Below are positions 56,030 to 64,000 of a stretch of DNA of 64,000 nt, piece by piece. Position numbers and translations under genes: made by a program. Numbering within the stretch: position 1 is the stretch's first letter; the number at the start of each line of letters is the position of its first letter. The notes under the pieces are model-generated. The model was not told the origin of the DNA. It did no database searches and saw nothing but the letters and a program-made list of their open reading frames with translations. This DNA comes from Alteromonas sp. IB21 (lineage in GTDB: Bacteria > Pseudomonadota > Gammaproteobacteria > Enterobacterales > Alteromonadaceae). The DNA lies in assembly GCF_016405965.1 (NCBI RefSeq), contig NZ_JAEFCD010000021.1, positions 19,990 through 83,989 of the forward strand, given 5' to 3'.

Positions 56030-57226
56030 ATGAAACAACACTTTAAAATGGCAGCGCTATCTCTTGCTGTGCTTTCTTCAACCAGTGCATTTGCTCAAGA
56101 TTCTTCTGAACCTGAATATAAAAGTTGGTTTGGCCTATCTGGCATGTACTACAACACTGACGATTCTCGTCCACTAGACCTTACTGAAGGCGGTGTATAC
56201 GATGATGGTCGTGGCGTAGCTTTAGAATATGGTTTTCGTTTTACCCAAAGTTGGGCGGCGCGCGTTGAATTCACCGCGTTGAACTTAGATTATGTTGGCA
56301 ACGACGATGAAAGCGGCGAAATGGTTGGTGTTGACGCACTTTACTTCATGCCTAACGATGCATGGTTCGTATTCGGTGGTGTTAAACGCCAGGCAGTGGG
56401 CGAGTCAACTACACTAGGTAACATCGGTGTTGGTAAACACTGGGACCTTCATGAAAGCGTTAAGCTAGTTACTGAAATCGCGGCGTACCACGACTTCGGC
56501 GAAGACTACAACGACTACAGCATCAAAGTAGGTATTGCTGTTCCGTTTGGTAAATCTACTCCATCTGCCCCTAAAGACAGCGACAATGACGGCGTTGTTG
56601 ATAGCAAAGATCAGTGCCCAATGACACCAGCAGGTGTTCGTGTTGATGCAACTGGCTGTAGCGTAGACAACGATAACGACGGCGTACTAAACAGCGTAGA
56701 CCAGTGCCCTAACACACCTGCAGGCACTAAAGTAGACGCTACTGGCTGTGCAATCAAAGATGCTGACAATGACGGCGTTGTTGATAGCAAAGACATGTGC
56801 CCTGATACACCAGCTGGCGTAAAAGTTGATGCTAAAGGCTGTACAGTATTTGATGAAGAGACAGTAGAAATTACGCTACGCGTACTTTTCGACAACGAAA
56901 GTGCTGTTGTTAAAATGCCAAAAGATCCAGAAATCTCAGAATTTGCTGAGTTCATGAAGCAGTATCCTTCAACAACTGCGGTAGTAGAAGGTCATACATC
57001 TGCGCCAGGTACTGAAGCATATAACATGGACCTTTCTAAGCGTCGTGCTGCTAACTTCAAAGAAGTAATGGTAGACATGTACGGTATCGAATCATCTCGT
57101 CTAGAGACAATCGGTTACGGCGAAACACAGCTTCTAGACGAAGGTAACAACGCAGAAGCACACCGTGTTAACCGTCGCATTTCAGTGACAGTTAAAGACA
57201 CAGTGAAAGTAGCTGAAGAGAAATAA
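56030..57226 (+). CDS. OmpA/OprF-type outer membrane protein with TSP3 repeats
   Basis: A porin-like outer membrane protein of 398 residues. The signal peptide ends in A-F-A. An eight-stranded beta-barrel follows (about 25-180), then three calcium-binding thrombospondin type 3 repeats (D-x-D-x-D-G-V-x-D-S-x-D-x-C-P) and the C-terminal OmpA peptidoglycan-binding domain with V-E-G-H-T and N-R-R-I. AGGA lies seven bases before the ATG; a GTG two codons earlier is less likely. Strong terminator behind it. Confidence 0.93.
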   Translation: MKQHFKMAALSLAVLSSTSAFAQDSSEPEYKSWFGLSGMYYNTDDSRPLDLTEGGVYDDGRGVALEYGFRFTQSWAARVEFTALNLDYVGNDDESGEMVGVDALYFMPNDAWFVFGGVKRQAVGESTTLGNIGVGKHWDLHESVKLVTEIAAYHDFGEDYNDYSIKVGIAVPFGKSTPSAPKDSDNDGVVDSKDQCPMTPAGVRVDATGCSVDNDNDGVLNSVDQCPNTPAGTKVDATGCAIKDADNDGVVDSKDMCPDTPAGVKVDAKGCTVFDEETVEITLRVLFDNESAVVKMPKDPEISEFAEFMKQYPSTTAVVEGHTSAPGTEAYNMDLSKRRAANFKEVMVDMYGIESSRLETIGYGETQLLDEGNNAEAHRVNRRISVTVKDTVKVAEEK

Positions 57227-57247
57227 TTCATTCTATATGAATTGAGG

Positions 57248-57271
57248 AAGGCGCCGAACGGCGCCTTTTTT
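57248..57271 (+). terminator. Terminator of the OmpA-family gene
   Basis: AAGGCGCC pairs with GGCGCCTT (8 bp, GAAC loop), followed by six T. The rest of the gap to dnaB shows no other feature I recognise. Confidence 0.9.
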
Positions 57272-57463
57272 GTCTGCAATATTTCGTGCCTGGTAATAAT
57301 AGACGAGCAAGCCTTGACCCCTTAGTCGTAAGGCTATCCTACAGATATGAGAGTAGATTATCAGAGCTAACTTGACTGTCGCTTTGTCAACCCAACAATA
57401 AAATTTAAATATCGTATACGGCCTATTAGCTAACGCACATGACTTAGCCGCTTAATAAACGGG

Positions 57464-58849
57464 CTAATAATCGTCGGCTATGGCGGGTCCAGCGTAGTTA
57501 TCGAAGCGCGAGAACTGACCTTGAAAGGTAAGACGACAGGTTCCAATCGGACCGTTACGCTGTTTACCTATGATAATCTCTGCAATGCCCTTATATTCAC
57601 TATTTTCGTGATACACCTCATCACGATAAATGAACATGATCAAGTCGGCATCCTGCTCGATTGAGCCAGACTCACGAAGGTCAGAGTTAACAGGTCGTTT
57701 ATCCGCACGTTGTTCTAGCGTACGGTTAAGCTGCGAAAGTGCTACCACAGGCACTTCGAGCTCTTTAGCCAGTGCTTTAAGTGAACGAGAAATCTCTGCA
57801 ATTTCTAAGGTACGGTTATCACTCAGTGAAGGTACGCGCATTAGCTGTAGGTAATCCACCATGATGAGGCTGATCCCACCGCGTTCGCGAGCGAGTTTTC
57901 TTGCACGACTTCGCACATCCATAGGCGTTAGACCTGAGGAGTCATCAACAAATAAGCTGTCTTTGTCTTTCAGCATAGCCATGGTATTAGAGATGCGTGC
58001 CCAGTCTTCATCGTCGAGCTGCGCAGTACGGATTTTAGTTTGATCCACGCGACTTAATGAAGCCAACATACGCATCATGATTTGTTCTGAGGGCATCTCA
58101 AGACTGAAAACCAGTACCGGCTTCTCTTCTGCCATCATAGCGTTTTCAATCAAGTTCATAGCAAAGGTAGTTTTACCCATTGATGGACGAGCCGCCACTA
58201 TGATTAGGTCTGATGGCTGCATACCGCTGGTCATTTTATCCAGGTCAGTAAAGCCTGTTGTAACCCCCGTCACCTCTTTATTGGTTTTCACCAATTCCTC
58301 AAGGCGGTCGATAGTTTTACCTAGAACAGACTCAACATCGCGAGGTCCTTCGTTCTCCCCCGTTCTGCGCTCTGCAATTTCAAACACTTTGCTTTCGGCA
58401 AGGTCCAGAATATCAGCACTGTCTCGTCCCTCCGGATTATACCCAACCTCAGCAATTTCGTGCGCCACACCAATAAGCTCACGGGTAATAGCCCGCTCGC
58501 TAATAATTTGCGCATAAGACGCAACATTGGCTGAACTCGGTGTATTTTTAGCAAGCTCGCCTAAATAAGCAAAACCACCGGCATCTTCAAGTTCGTCGTG
58601 CTTTTCTAGCTCTTCAGAAACGGTAATCAGATCGATAGGCTGACTTTTGTTAAGTAGACGGGTGATTGCGCGAAAGATAATTTGGTGCGAACGATTATAA
58701 AAATCACTATCGGTGACGCGTTCTGCAACCTTATCCCAGCTATCAGGGTCGATAAGCATGCTGCCTAGAACAGATTGCTCAGCCTCAATGCTATGAGGTG
58801 GAACCTTCAATTTCTCAACACTTTTATCGTTTTTAGACGCAGACGCCAC
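57464..58849 (-). CDS. dnaB: Replicative DNA helicase DnaB
   Basis: The ring-shaped hexameric helicase of the replication fork, 461 residues. An N-terminal helical domain (about 15-120) precedes the RecA-like ATPase with Walker A A-A-R-P-S-M-G-K-T-T, L-E-M-P, the Walker B I-M-V-D-Y-L-Q-L-M and S-Q-L-N-R-x-L-E. No intein or phage-type variation is seen. Confidence 0.97.
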   Translation of the reverse strand: MASASKNDKSVEKLKVPPHSIEAEQSVLGSMLIDPDSWDKVAERVTDSDFYNRSHQIIFRAITRLLNKSQPIDLITVSEELEKHDELEDAGGFAYLGELAKNTPSSANVASYAQIISERAITRELIGVAHEIAEVGYNPEGRDSADILDLAESKVFEIAERRTGENEGPRDVESVLGKTIDRLEELVKTNKEVTGVTTGFTDLDKMTSGMQPSDLIIVAARPSMGKTTFAMNLIENAMMAEEKPVLVFSLEMPSEQIMMRMLASLSRVDQTKIRTAQLDDEDWARISNTMAMLKDKDSLFVDDSSGLTPMDVRSRARKLARERGGISLIMVDYLQLMRVPSLSDNRTLEIAEISRSLKALAKELEVPVVALSQLNRTLEQRADKRPVNSDLRESGSIEQDADLIMFIYRDEVYHENSEYKGIAEIIIGKQRNGPIGTCRLTFQGQFSRFDNYAGPAIADDY

Positions 58850-58964
58850 AAGTAAAACCTATTCCAATGCACAAAAGTCAGTTAGATATTATGCGCTTTT
58901 AACGCACATCTCTCAACAAAGGAAGCAGCTCTTTTATTGCGAAAGCCTAAAAAGGCAGCAGGGC

Positions 58965-59435
58965 TTAAAGCGTTTTTTCTAACTTGAGAAAAGTGCCGTC
59001 AACGAGTGTGTAGGCGTGACTGTTCTCTTGAAAAATCAGTGTAGATCCAATGATAGCGCGGTTATCTGAGCACGCCAGGTCGACTTGGGTAATCTTGTCG
59101 TCACTGAAGTCTAACGACGACGGTGATGTTCGAAAAGCAGCGTAAAAATCTTCTCCCGTCATCTTTTGAGATGTGTAAACCGGCGAATCACAGAGGGCCT
59201 GATCTAGTTTTGCAGCATTTTGTTGATAGGTGACAGAGCGGCCAAGAAACTGCTCTGCTTCGGCTGCTGAATGAGCGCTAATACCCACATTATAAGCCTT
59301 AGTTACTACCCAAGTCCCTTCGTAATAAGCGGGCTCTTTAACAGCACAACCTAAGGTTAACGCGCATATCCCAAACGCGCCTATGATTAGGCTATGAAAT
59401 CGCCAAAACCTTTTGACGTGTCCAACAATACTCAA
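58965..59435 (-). CDS. Small lipoprotein, unknown function
   Basis: A lipoprotein of about 156 residues; the lipobox L-T-L-G-C sits about 30 residues in. The rest forms a compact beta-rich domain starting with Y-Y-E-G-T-W-V-V-T-K, which looks somewhat lipocalin-like, and it carries a cysteine pair. The frame reaches a TTG 12 bases upstream; a second TTG at 59435 has GGAG six bases before it and is preferred. I cannot assign a family. Confidence 0.65.
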   Translation of the reverse strand: MSIVGHVKRFWRFHSLIIGAFGICALTLGCAVKEPAYYEGTWVVTKAYNVGISAHSAAEAEQFLGRSVTYQQNAAKLDQALCDSPVYTSQKMTGEDFYAAFRTSPSSLDFSDDKITQVDLACSDNRAIIGSTLIFQENSHAYTLVDGTFLKLEKTL

Positions 59436-59587
59436 TCTACTCTCCAAACATAAAGCTTTTTAAAATCAGATAGTTTAACGTAGAAACCATCTATAAAGTT
59501 CACTAGAAATCACGTAGATATAGAGCTTTCGAGTATTGTTATAGTTCTGATTAAACGTTCAAACATCATCAATGAGCGACAAAAATA

Positions 59588-59613
59588 AAAAGCTGCCTAT
59601 ATGCGCAGCTTTT
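59588..59613. terminator. Terminator of the ECF/DUF4097 operon
   Basis: AAAAGCTGC pairs with GCAGCTTTT (9 bp, 8-nt loop) with T tracts on both strands. It lies 88 bases after the DUF4097 stop on the minus strand. Confidence 0.75.
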
Positions 59614-59700
59614 TAATTGTCACCACATCTTCTAATCAATAAATATGGTTTAAATTGTTTTTTTCAAGCTAAAGCTTCAATTAAACTATCTATAGCTTAT

Positions 59701-60702
59701 TCACTTTTGATCTATTTCAATGCGCCCATGCACTGTTGAAATATCGACGTTCGCTACACCGCCGTTATAAATAAACCGTAGCCAGCTACCCGGGCCATAC
59801 TTTGGCTTTTGCGACTGTTCATCACTGATATTATTTACAATATTACCGCCAGCGTGAGTCTCAATATCAAATTGTGCAGATACACCGTTTTGAAAAACAA
59901 ACTCCATTGCACCGCCCACAGAATTTGCTTTCACGCTACCGTTCTTATTTAGGCCTAAACTCGCATAAGTCCTACCGTTAACCGTATTGATTTGCAGTAC
60001 ATCAACCGCTTGAAGTGATAAATCAATTCGGCCATTCACTGTCTCTACCGATACGTCTGGGCTATTGGAAGTGATGTCGAGTTTGCCATTTACCGACGCA
60101 AAGCTAACTGGCGTGTTACCTGAGTGTGATGCTTCAATTTCACCATTGACTGTTTCCGCCTCTAATCGACCTCTCACATTCTCAAGCACGATATCGCCAT
60201 TGACGGACTCTACCTCCACTCGCTCACCGATATTTTTAAGAATTACGTCGCCGTTTACGACTTCTACGTCTACCGCTTCTGTAATACCCTCTGCAGTAAG
60301 GTCTGCATTAACTGCGGTGTAATGAAGATCGCTTGCTGAAGGGATATAGATAACAAGATCGTCGCCATCTTTTCCTTTGTTGAACCAACTCTTTGAATGA
60401 CGCTCAACTTCAACGTGTATAACCACAACATCTCCCCGTCTTTCGAAGACAAATTCTTCAGTTTGGTCGCCTAGTTCACCGGTGACCCGAACCTGAGACT
60501 TATCCCATACTCGAATATCAGCTTTTCCATTAATGTGCTCAATGTCGACTTTCGGTGAAGACGATGTATCGATCGTCTTATCAACTTTTTCCCCTGCAAA
60601 CGCCACTGTGGCGATACTTAGCAGCGCAGTACAGAGTAATACTTTGGCTCCAACAGGCGTATTAAACGTGTGCAAAATTGCGTTTTTCGTATTTATAATC
60701 AT
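59701..60702 (-). CDS. DUF4097 family beta-repeat protein, exported
   Basis: An exported protein of about 333 residues; the hydrophobic signal ends in A-F-A-G. The body is a run of short beta-strand repeats with the recurring V-N-G-x-I/V-x-L/V turn (seven or more copies), the DUF4097 pattern, predicted to form a beta helix. Function is unknown; a structural or adhesin-like role at the envelope is possible. ATG at 60702 has AAGGG seven bases before it; the open frame runs further up into the upstream gene. It is the last gene of an ECF sigma operon. Confidence 0.85.
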   Translation of the reverse strand: MIINTKNAILHTFNTPVGAKVLLCTALLSIATVAFAGEKVDKTIDTSSSPKVDIEHINGKADIRVWDKSQVRVTGELGDQTEEFVFERRGDVVVIHVEVERHSKSWFNKGKDGDDLVIYIPSASDLHYTAVNADLTAEGITEAVDVEVVNGDVILKNIGERVEVESVNGDIVLENVRGRLEAETVNGEIEASHSGNTPVSFASVNGKLDITSNSPDVSVETVNGRIDLSLQAVDVLQINTVNGRTYASLGLNKNGSVKANSVGGAMEFVFQNGVSAQFDIETHAGGNIVNNISDEQSQKPKYGPGSWLRFIYNGGVANVDISTVHGRIEIDQK

Positions 60703-60715
60703 CTTTAAACCCTTA

Positions 60716-61231
60716 TTAAATTTGCTGCCACTTTGGCGCGTGCACTCGCTCAATTAAGGCAATTTGCTGTTGATATACGTGGTGCAGCATTTTGATTAAT
60801 GCTGAGTTATCTGGATCGTTTTTTAGCGCGGCTTTAATTACATCAGCAGCATCATCTAATTCTTTCAACTGCTCCTGCCAGTCTTGGGTAAGCGCGGGCG
60901 TACTTTGATAGCTAGCGAGCAAACTATTTACTTGCTGCTGTTGCTGCACACTCATCGCATCGATAAGGGCATAGCCGTCGCTTCGACTTTCATCAGCGTT
61001 AAACGCAAAAGGAGCAGCGAACCACAACACAGTGACCAAGCAAACGCTTGCGGCTATCGCCATCCACTGTCTCGATGTAACCGTAGATGATGAGACGTCA
61101 TCATTAGATATTTGATTTTGAGCCGATGTTATACCTAGCTCTATACCGCGCCACAGATCTCGCTCGGGCTGCTTCTCTTTCGATAGCTCTGAAATATGCT
61201 GAGCAAGCTTGTCATCAAAATTACTCATCAT
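60716..61231 (-). CDS. Putative anti-sigma factor (single-pass membrane protein)
   Basis: A 171-residue protein with an N-terminal cytoplasmic part (about 1-52), one membrane helix (about 55-74) and a periplasmic helical part rich in Q and D. Topology and position right after an ECF sigma gene, with 11 bases of overlap, suggest an anti-sigma factor. It lacks the zinc-binding H-x3-C-x2-C motif of the ZAS type, and no known family was recognised. Confidence 0.7.
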   Translation of the reverse strand: MMSNFDDKLAQHISELSKEKQPERDLWRGIELGITSAQNQISNDDVSSSTVTSRQWMAIAASVCLVTVLWFAAPFAFNADESRSDGYALIDAMSVQQQQQVNSLLASYQSTPALTQDWQEQLKELDDAADVIKAALKNDPDNSALIKMLHHVYQQQIALIERVHAPKWQQI

Positions 61232-61796
61232 CGACTCCCATAAAATCTTTCAATAATTGCTTAGCACGGAAAAATTGCGCTTTGCTTGAGCCCACGGCCA
61301 TATTCAACATTTTGGCAATGTCTTCGTGTCGGTAACCTTCAAGTGCATGGAGCACAAAAACCATTCTCGCGCGCTCAGGAAGACGAATGATCAGTGCTTC
61401 TAAGTCCACATCGGTACTATTCTGTTCAGCAGGCATCTCGTTAATGCCACTATTTTCCAGATTAAACATGCGCTGTACCCATCCCTTCTGTTTACGCATA
61501 TAGGAAATAGCAATATTCGCCGTTACGCTGTGTAACCATGTAGAAAATTGGCTTTGGCCATCGAAGTTAGCGAGCTTTTTCCACAGCTGGATAAAGACTT
61601 CTTGCGAGGCATCCTCCGCCATTCCTTTTTCGCCTGTTAGCCGATAACACAACGCGTAGACTCGCCCGATATATTTGTCGTATAGAGACCGAAACGCCTG
61701 TTTATCGCCCTCTTTAACCTTAGATATCAACTCATGTTCGCTTTTGTTACCAAACACCACATTGGCGTGTACAACACGTTGTTGTGCGTGTTCCAT
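61221..61796 (-). CDS. ECF-type RNA polymerase sigma factor
   Basis: An extracytoplasmic-function sigma factor of about 191 residues. Region 2 contains D-K-Y-I-G-R-V-Y-A-L-C-Y-R-L and E-D-A-S-Q-E-V-F-I-Q-L-W; region 4 contains L-P-E-R-A-R-M-V-F-V-L-H and the DNA-binding E-D-I-A-K-M-L-N. The frame is open 42 bases further upstream, but ATG at 61796 has GAGAAAAGA before it. It probably transcribes its own operon including the DUF4097 gene. The inducing signal is unknown. Confidence 0.88.
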   Translation of the reverse strand: MEHAQQRVVHANVVFGNKSEHELISKVKEGDKQAFRSLYDKYIGRVYALCYRLTGEKGMAEDASQEVFIQLWKKLANFDGQSQFSTWLHSVTANIAISYMRKQKGWVQRMFNLENSGINEMPAEQNSTDVDLEALIIRLPERARMVFVLHALEGYRHEDIAKMLNMAVGSSKAQFFRAKQLLKDFMGVDDE

Positions 61797-61913
61797 TCTT
61801 TTCTCTTTGTTATTTGTGGTGCTGATTAGCATTAGCACTTGTTAGTGTTATAAGGTTAGTCGTACCCTATAGTACAAAGGTTTAAATGCACAAAAATATT
61901 TTTTGGAGATGCC

Positions 61914-62564
61914 ATGTCTACCTCGTTTTCTGTTAACGCTCTGTTTGCTGGAAAACCTCAGCCACTAGGCCCTCGTGGGGCACCGAGTAGTATTGTCAAA
62001 AGCCCCGTCGATGCGTTAACGGTGCACATGGACAGAACCGATGAAGACCAACAGGCCAACAAACGTCTTCACGGTGGACCGGAAAAAGTGCTGCATCAGT
62101 TCAACCCGACCAACTATCTAACATTAAGAAAGCATTTTCCTGAAGGCGAATTTTCGCTAGGCAGCATTGGCGAAAACATCAGTGTAGAGGGCATGGACGA
62201 TGCCACCGTTTATATCGGCGATATCTGGAAATTCGGCGAAGTAGAACTACAAGTGAGTTCGCCGCGCGCGCCCTGCAGTAAAATTTCTCAGCGGTTTAAT
62301 ATTCCGAATTTAGACAGATTTGTGGGCGAAAGAGGTATCACTGGCTGGTATTACCGGGTTATTAAAACCGGAACCATCAATGTTGGCGACGAAGTAACAC
62401 TCCTACACCGTGAAGACGATACCGTTAATGTTCACACCTTAATGCAATGCGCCCATACGAAAGCCGACAGAGCACTGGCTCAAAAGCTAGCGAAACTTGA
62501 GGCGCTTGACGATGAATGGCGCGGAAAATGCCAAAAAATTGCAGATAAGATTGCGGATAAATAG
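61914..62564 (+). CDS. yiiM: MOSC domain protein, YiiM-like
   Basis: A MOSC-domain protein of 216 residues, like E. coli YiiM, that probably handles molybdenum-cofactor-bound sulfur. YiiM is linked to reduction of N-hydroxylated base analogues such as 6-N-hydroxylaminopurine. The P-R-A-P-C motif near residue 121 carries the conserved cysteine, and G-E-N-I-S-V-E-G lies near 85. TGGAG lies five bases before the ATG. Confidence 0.9.
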   Translation: MSTSFSVNALFAGKPQPLGPRGAPSSIVKSPVDALTVHMDRTDEDQQANKRLHGGPEKVLHQFNPTNYLTLRKHFPEGEFSLGSIGENISVEGMDDATVYIGDIWKFGEVELQVSSPRAPCSKISQRFNIPNLDRFVGERGITGWYYRVIKTGTINVGDEVTLLHREDDTVNVHTLMQCAHTKADRALAQKLAKLEALDDEWRGKCQKIADKIADK

Positions 62565-62585
62565 GCCATTTATCCCTAGCTTAAA

Positions 62586-63677
62586 TTAAAAAGACGCTCG
62601 CTCACCTTCATTCAAAATAACCCAAGGCATTGCAGGGTTTAGCTGCTTCTTCATTTTCATAAGACGAAATAGCGCAGAATGTGACGTCTTATCTCCCATC
62701 ATCCAGCTGGCATTTCCATAGCCCCAAGGCACTACGGCTTTACAGCCCAGGTCTTGAGCGGCAACAATGGCATCTTCTGGTGTAGTATGCACCTTGCGAT
62801 ACCATTTAGGCGAGGTTTCGCTAAAATAAGACGCTATAGGTAACAGGCAAACATCTATTTCCCCAAAACGGGCTTTAATATCTTTGAAGTGTGGTGAATA
62901 TCCCGTATCACCCGCAAAGAACAAAGTATTTCCTTCACTCTCAAATAACCAACCGCCCCACAATGTAGCATTGTCGTCCTCGTACAAATAAGGCACCCAA
63001 ATTCGGTTACTGAAATGATGGGCAGGCACGAAGTGAATAGAGGTTTTGCCTACGTTTTTGCTGGTATACCACGCCATTTCTTTAATGGTGTAGCCTCTAT
63101 TAGGGAAGTGCTCTGCGAAACCTAACGGAACAAGATATTCGGGTTTTGTACCTAATTCGTCAATATCGGCTTTATTAAAATGATCATAGTGTATATGGGA
63201 ATAAACCACAGCATCGATTTGTGCGAGTTTGTCTTCACCTACCTCAGCAGGTGCGTTGCGGCTGAACCCCTCCGCCAATCGAAAAGCCCAATTAACGGGC
63301 CAATCAAACTGCCCAAACACAGGGTCGATAAGTATTTGCTCGCCACTTGCGGTGTTAAGTAAAAAACTTGCATGCCCTAACCAGGTAACGGTTAAACCAG
63401 CGTGTAAGTTAACTTGCGGATTATTACCAACGAACTGACAGTTTTGCATGTCGCTTTCACACTTGATATCAGCAGACGCCGGATAGCAATCATTAGTGCA
63501 CGTGACGGGATAATCACTGAAGTCGTCGTAAAGATTACTGAACCTATCCTCGTAGCCAATCCCATCGCTATAAATGACCACCGCATTGCTATCGTCAACT
63601 CTCGTTGTTCGATTAGGTGTTGCACACCCAACAAGCATGCAGGTCGATATAAAATAGATGGCAATATACTGCTTCAC
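62586..63677 (-). CDS. Metallo-beta-lactamase-fold hydrolase, lipoprotein (UlaG/NAPE-PLD-like)
   Basis: A 363-residue lipoprotein (lipobox L-V-G-C, C18) with an MBL fold. Zinc motif Y-S-H-I-H-Y-D-H is near residues 157-164, W-L-G-H-A-S-F-L near 99, and F-A-G-D-T-G-Y-S near 255. The overall form resembles UlaG and the N-acyl phosphatidylethanolamine phospholipase D group, so phosphodiester or lipid-related hydrolysis is possible, but the substrate is open. GTG start eight bases after AAAGGGA. Confidence 0.85.
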   Translation of the reverse strand: MKQYIAIYFISTCMLVGCATPNRTTRVDDSNAVVIYSDGIGYEDRFSNLYDDFSDYPVTCTNDCYPASADIKCESDMQNCQFVGNNPQVNLHAGLTVTWLGHASFLLNTASGEQILIDPVFGQFDWPVNWAFRLAEGFSRNAPAEVGEDKLAQIDAVVYSHIHYDHFNKADIDELGTKPEYLVPLGFAEHFPNRGYTIKEMAWYTSKNVGKTSIHFVPAHHFSNRIWVPYLYEDDNATLWGGWLFESEGNTLFFAGDTGYSPHFKDIKARFGEIDVCLLPIASYFSETSPKWYRKVHTTPEDAIVAAQDLGCKAVVPWGYGNASWMMGDKTSHSALFRLMKMKKQLNPAMPWVILNEGERASF

Positions 63678-63945
63678 TTGTTTAGTCCCTTTATTTCTCG
63701 TTAAAGCTTTGCGGCGGAAGTCTACAGTCTAAACAGCAAGTTACAATTCACCACCTTTTATTTGTAACAAGAAGATAAGAAGATGTTGATGTGTGTATCT
63801 GAGTGAAGTGTCAATTAGTGACGACTTATCTATTTAAATAGTTAGTGTGAATATCGAACGAAGCGCCGAAAGCATTCTTCTCGAACTATCTCTTAATATA
63901 CTGTCGCGTTACTTTTAGGCAAAAAGCGAATCGACGTAAATTTAC
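63678..63945. other. Non-coding stretch left of the window edge
   Basis: About 270 bases upstream of the MBL lipoprotein gene. It must hold that gene's promoter on the minus strand. I see no open frame, repeat or RNA here. Confidence 0.5.
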
Positions 63946-64000
63946 TGACCCGTCCTAAGATAGGTTGACAGTTTTTAGGCCAGCTCCAGTAGCTGGCCTT
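63946..64000 (+). mobile_element. Possible left end of an insertion sequence, cut by the window edge
   Basis: A TGACCCGTCC...TAGGTTGACAG sequence followed closely by a strong hairpin (AGGCCAGCT / AGCTGGCCT, 63977-63999) resembles IS ends I recall from gammaproteobacteria, where a hairpin blocks read-through into the transposase gene. No transposase is in view. The hairpin could equally be an ordinary terminator. Confidence 0.35.

Noticed and set aside
58077..58517. 146-codon open frame on the plus strand
   Set aside because: Antisense to dnaB, with low-complexity S/R/T-rich translation typical of shadow frames.

Overview
The window looks like a chromosomal segment from a marine gammaproteobacterium of the order Alteromonadales, most likely Alteromonas. 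Three things point there: the core gene order hflC-hflK-hflX-hfq-miaA-mutL-amiB-tsaE-nnr facing queG, the amylosucrase gene (a family known from A. macleodii), and the moderate GC content. This assignment is inference from gene content; no search was run. About 58 protein genes are supported. I saw no tRNA, rRNA, CRISPR array, prophage or defence island.

Layout. 1-9.7 kb: an M13 metallopeptidase lipoprotein (+), then a minus-strand block (ACT-domain protein, dbpA, a duplicated solute-binding-like protein, pyrC, lipocalin), an aldo-keto reductase/VOC pair (+) and an MscS channel. 9.8-13.9 kb: an MFS transporter divergent from amylosucrase, then a small zinc-ribbon protein. 13.9-17.6 kb: folE/folM divergent pair and the agmatine-to-putrescine pair aguA-aguB. 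17.7-24.2 kb: the four-gene ligase-associated repair cassette (PdeM phosphoesterase and Lhr-type helicase on minus, exonuclease and ATP-dependent DNA ligase on plus). 24.3-27.4 kb: efpL, fructokinase and a ROK regulator. 27.5-32 kb: two glutathione transferases, secreted lipase with its foldase, and ubiG. 32-39.5 kb: DUF2237, an aldehyde dehydrogenase/acetolactate-synthase-like operon, DUF4112, hemH and an AbgT transporter. 39.7-51 kb: the hfq superoperon with queG divergent. 51-57.3 kb: a membrane-anchored hypothetical, hemE, nudC, rsd, then overlapping zur-cheX-yjbQ, and an OmpA/OprF porin. 57.4-64 kb: dnaB, a small lipoprotein, an ECF sigma/anti-sigma/DUF4097 operon, a YiiM-type MOSC protein and a metallo-beta-lactamase-fold lipoprotein. 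The last ~55 bases may be the start of an insertion sequence.

How genes work together. Amylosucrase releases fructose from sucrose; the fructokinase 12 kb away would phosphorylate it, and the ROK regulator next to the kinase sits beside two perfect palindromes in the shared promoter region. Lipase and foldase form a secretion unit. The repair cassette brings ligase, exonuclease, helicase and phosphoesterase together around one 154-bp divergent promoter. The hfq superoperon combines RNA chaperoning, tRNA modification, mismatch repair and cell-wall amidase, as in enterobacteria.

Most of the window is ordinary core genome. The observations most worth a second look are an orphan promoter-plus-terminator between hemE and nudC (possible small RNA), the sucrose/fructose operator candidates, a MITE-like element after aguB, an exact 27-bp duplication in the repair helicase, and the ECF/DUF4097 unit. 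I did not find convincing evidence of a wholly new system. Where an in-frame start with a better ribosome binding site lay inside a longer open frame, the coordinates below use the better start.
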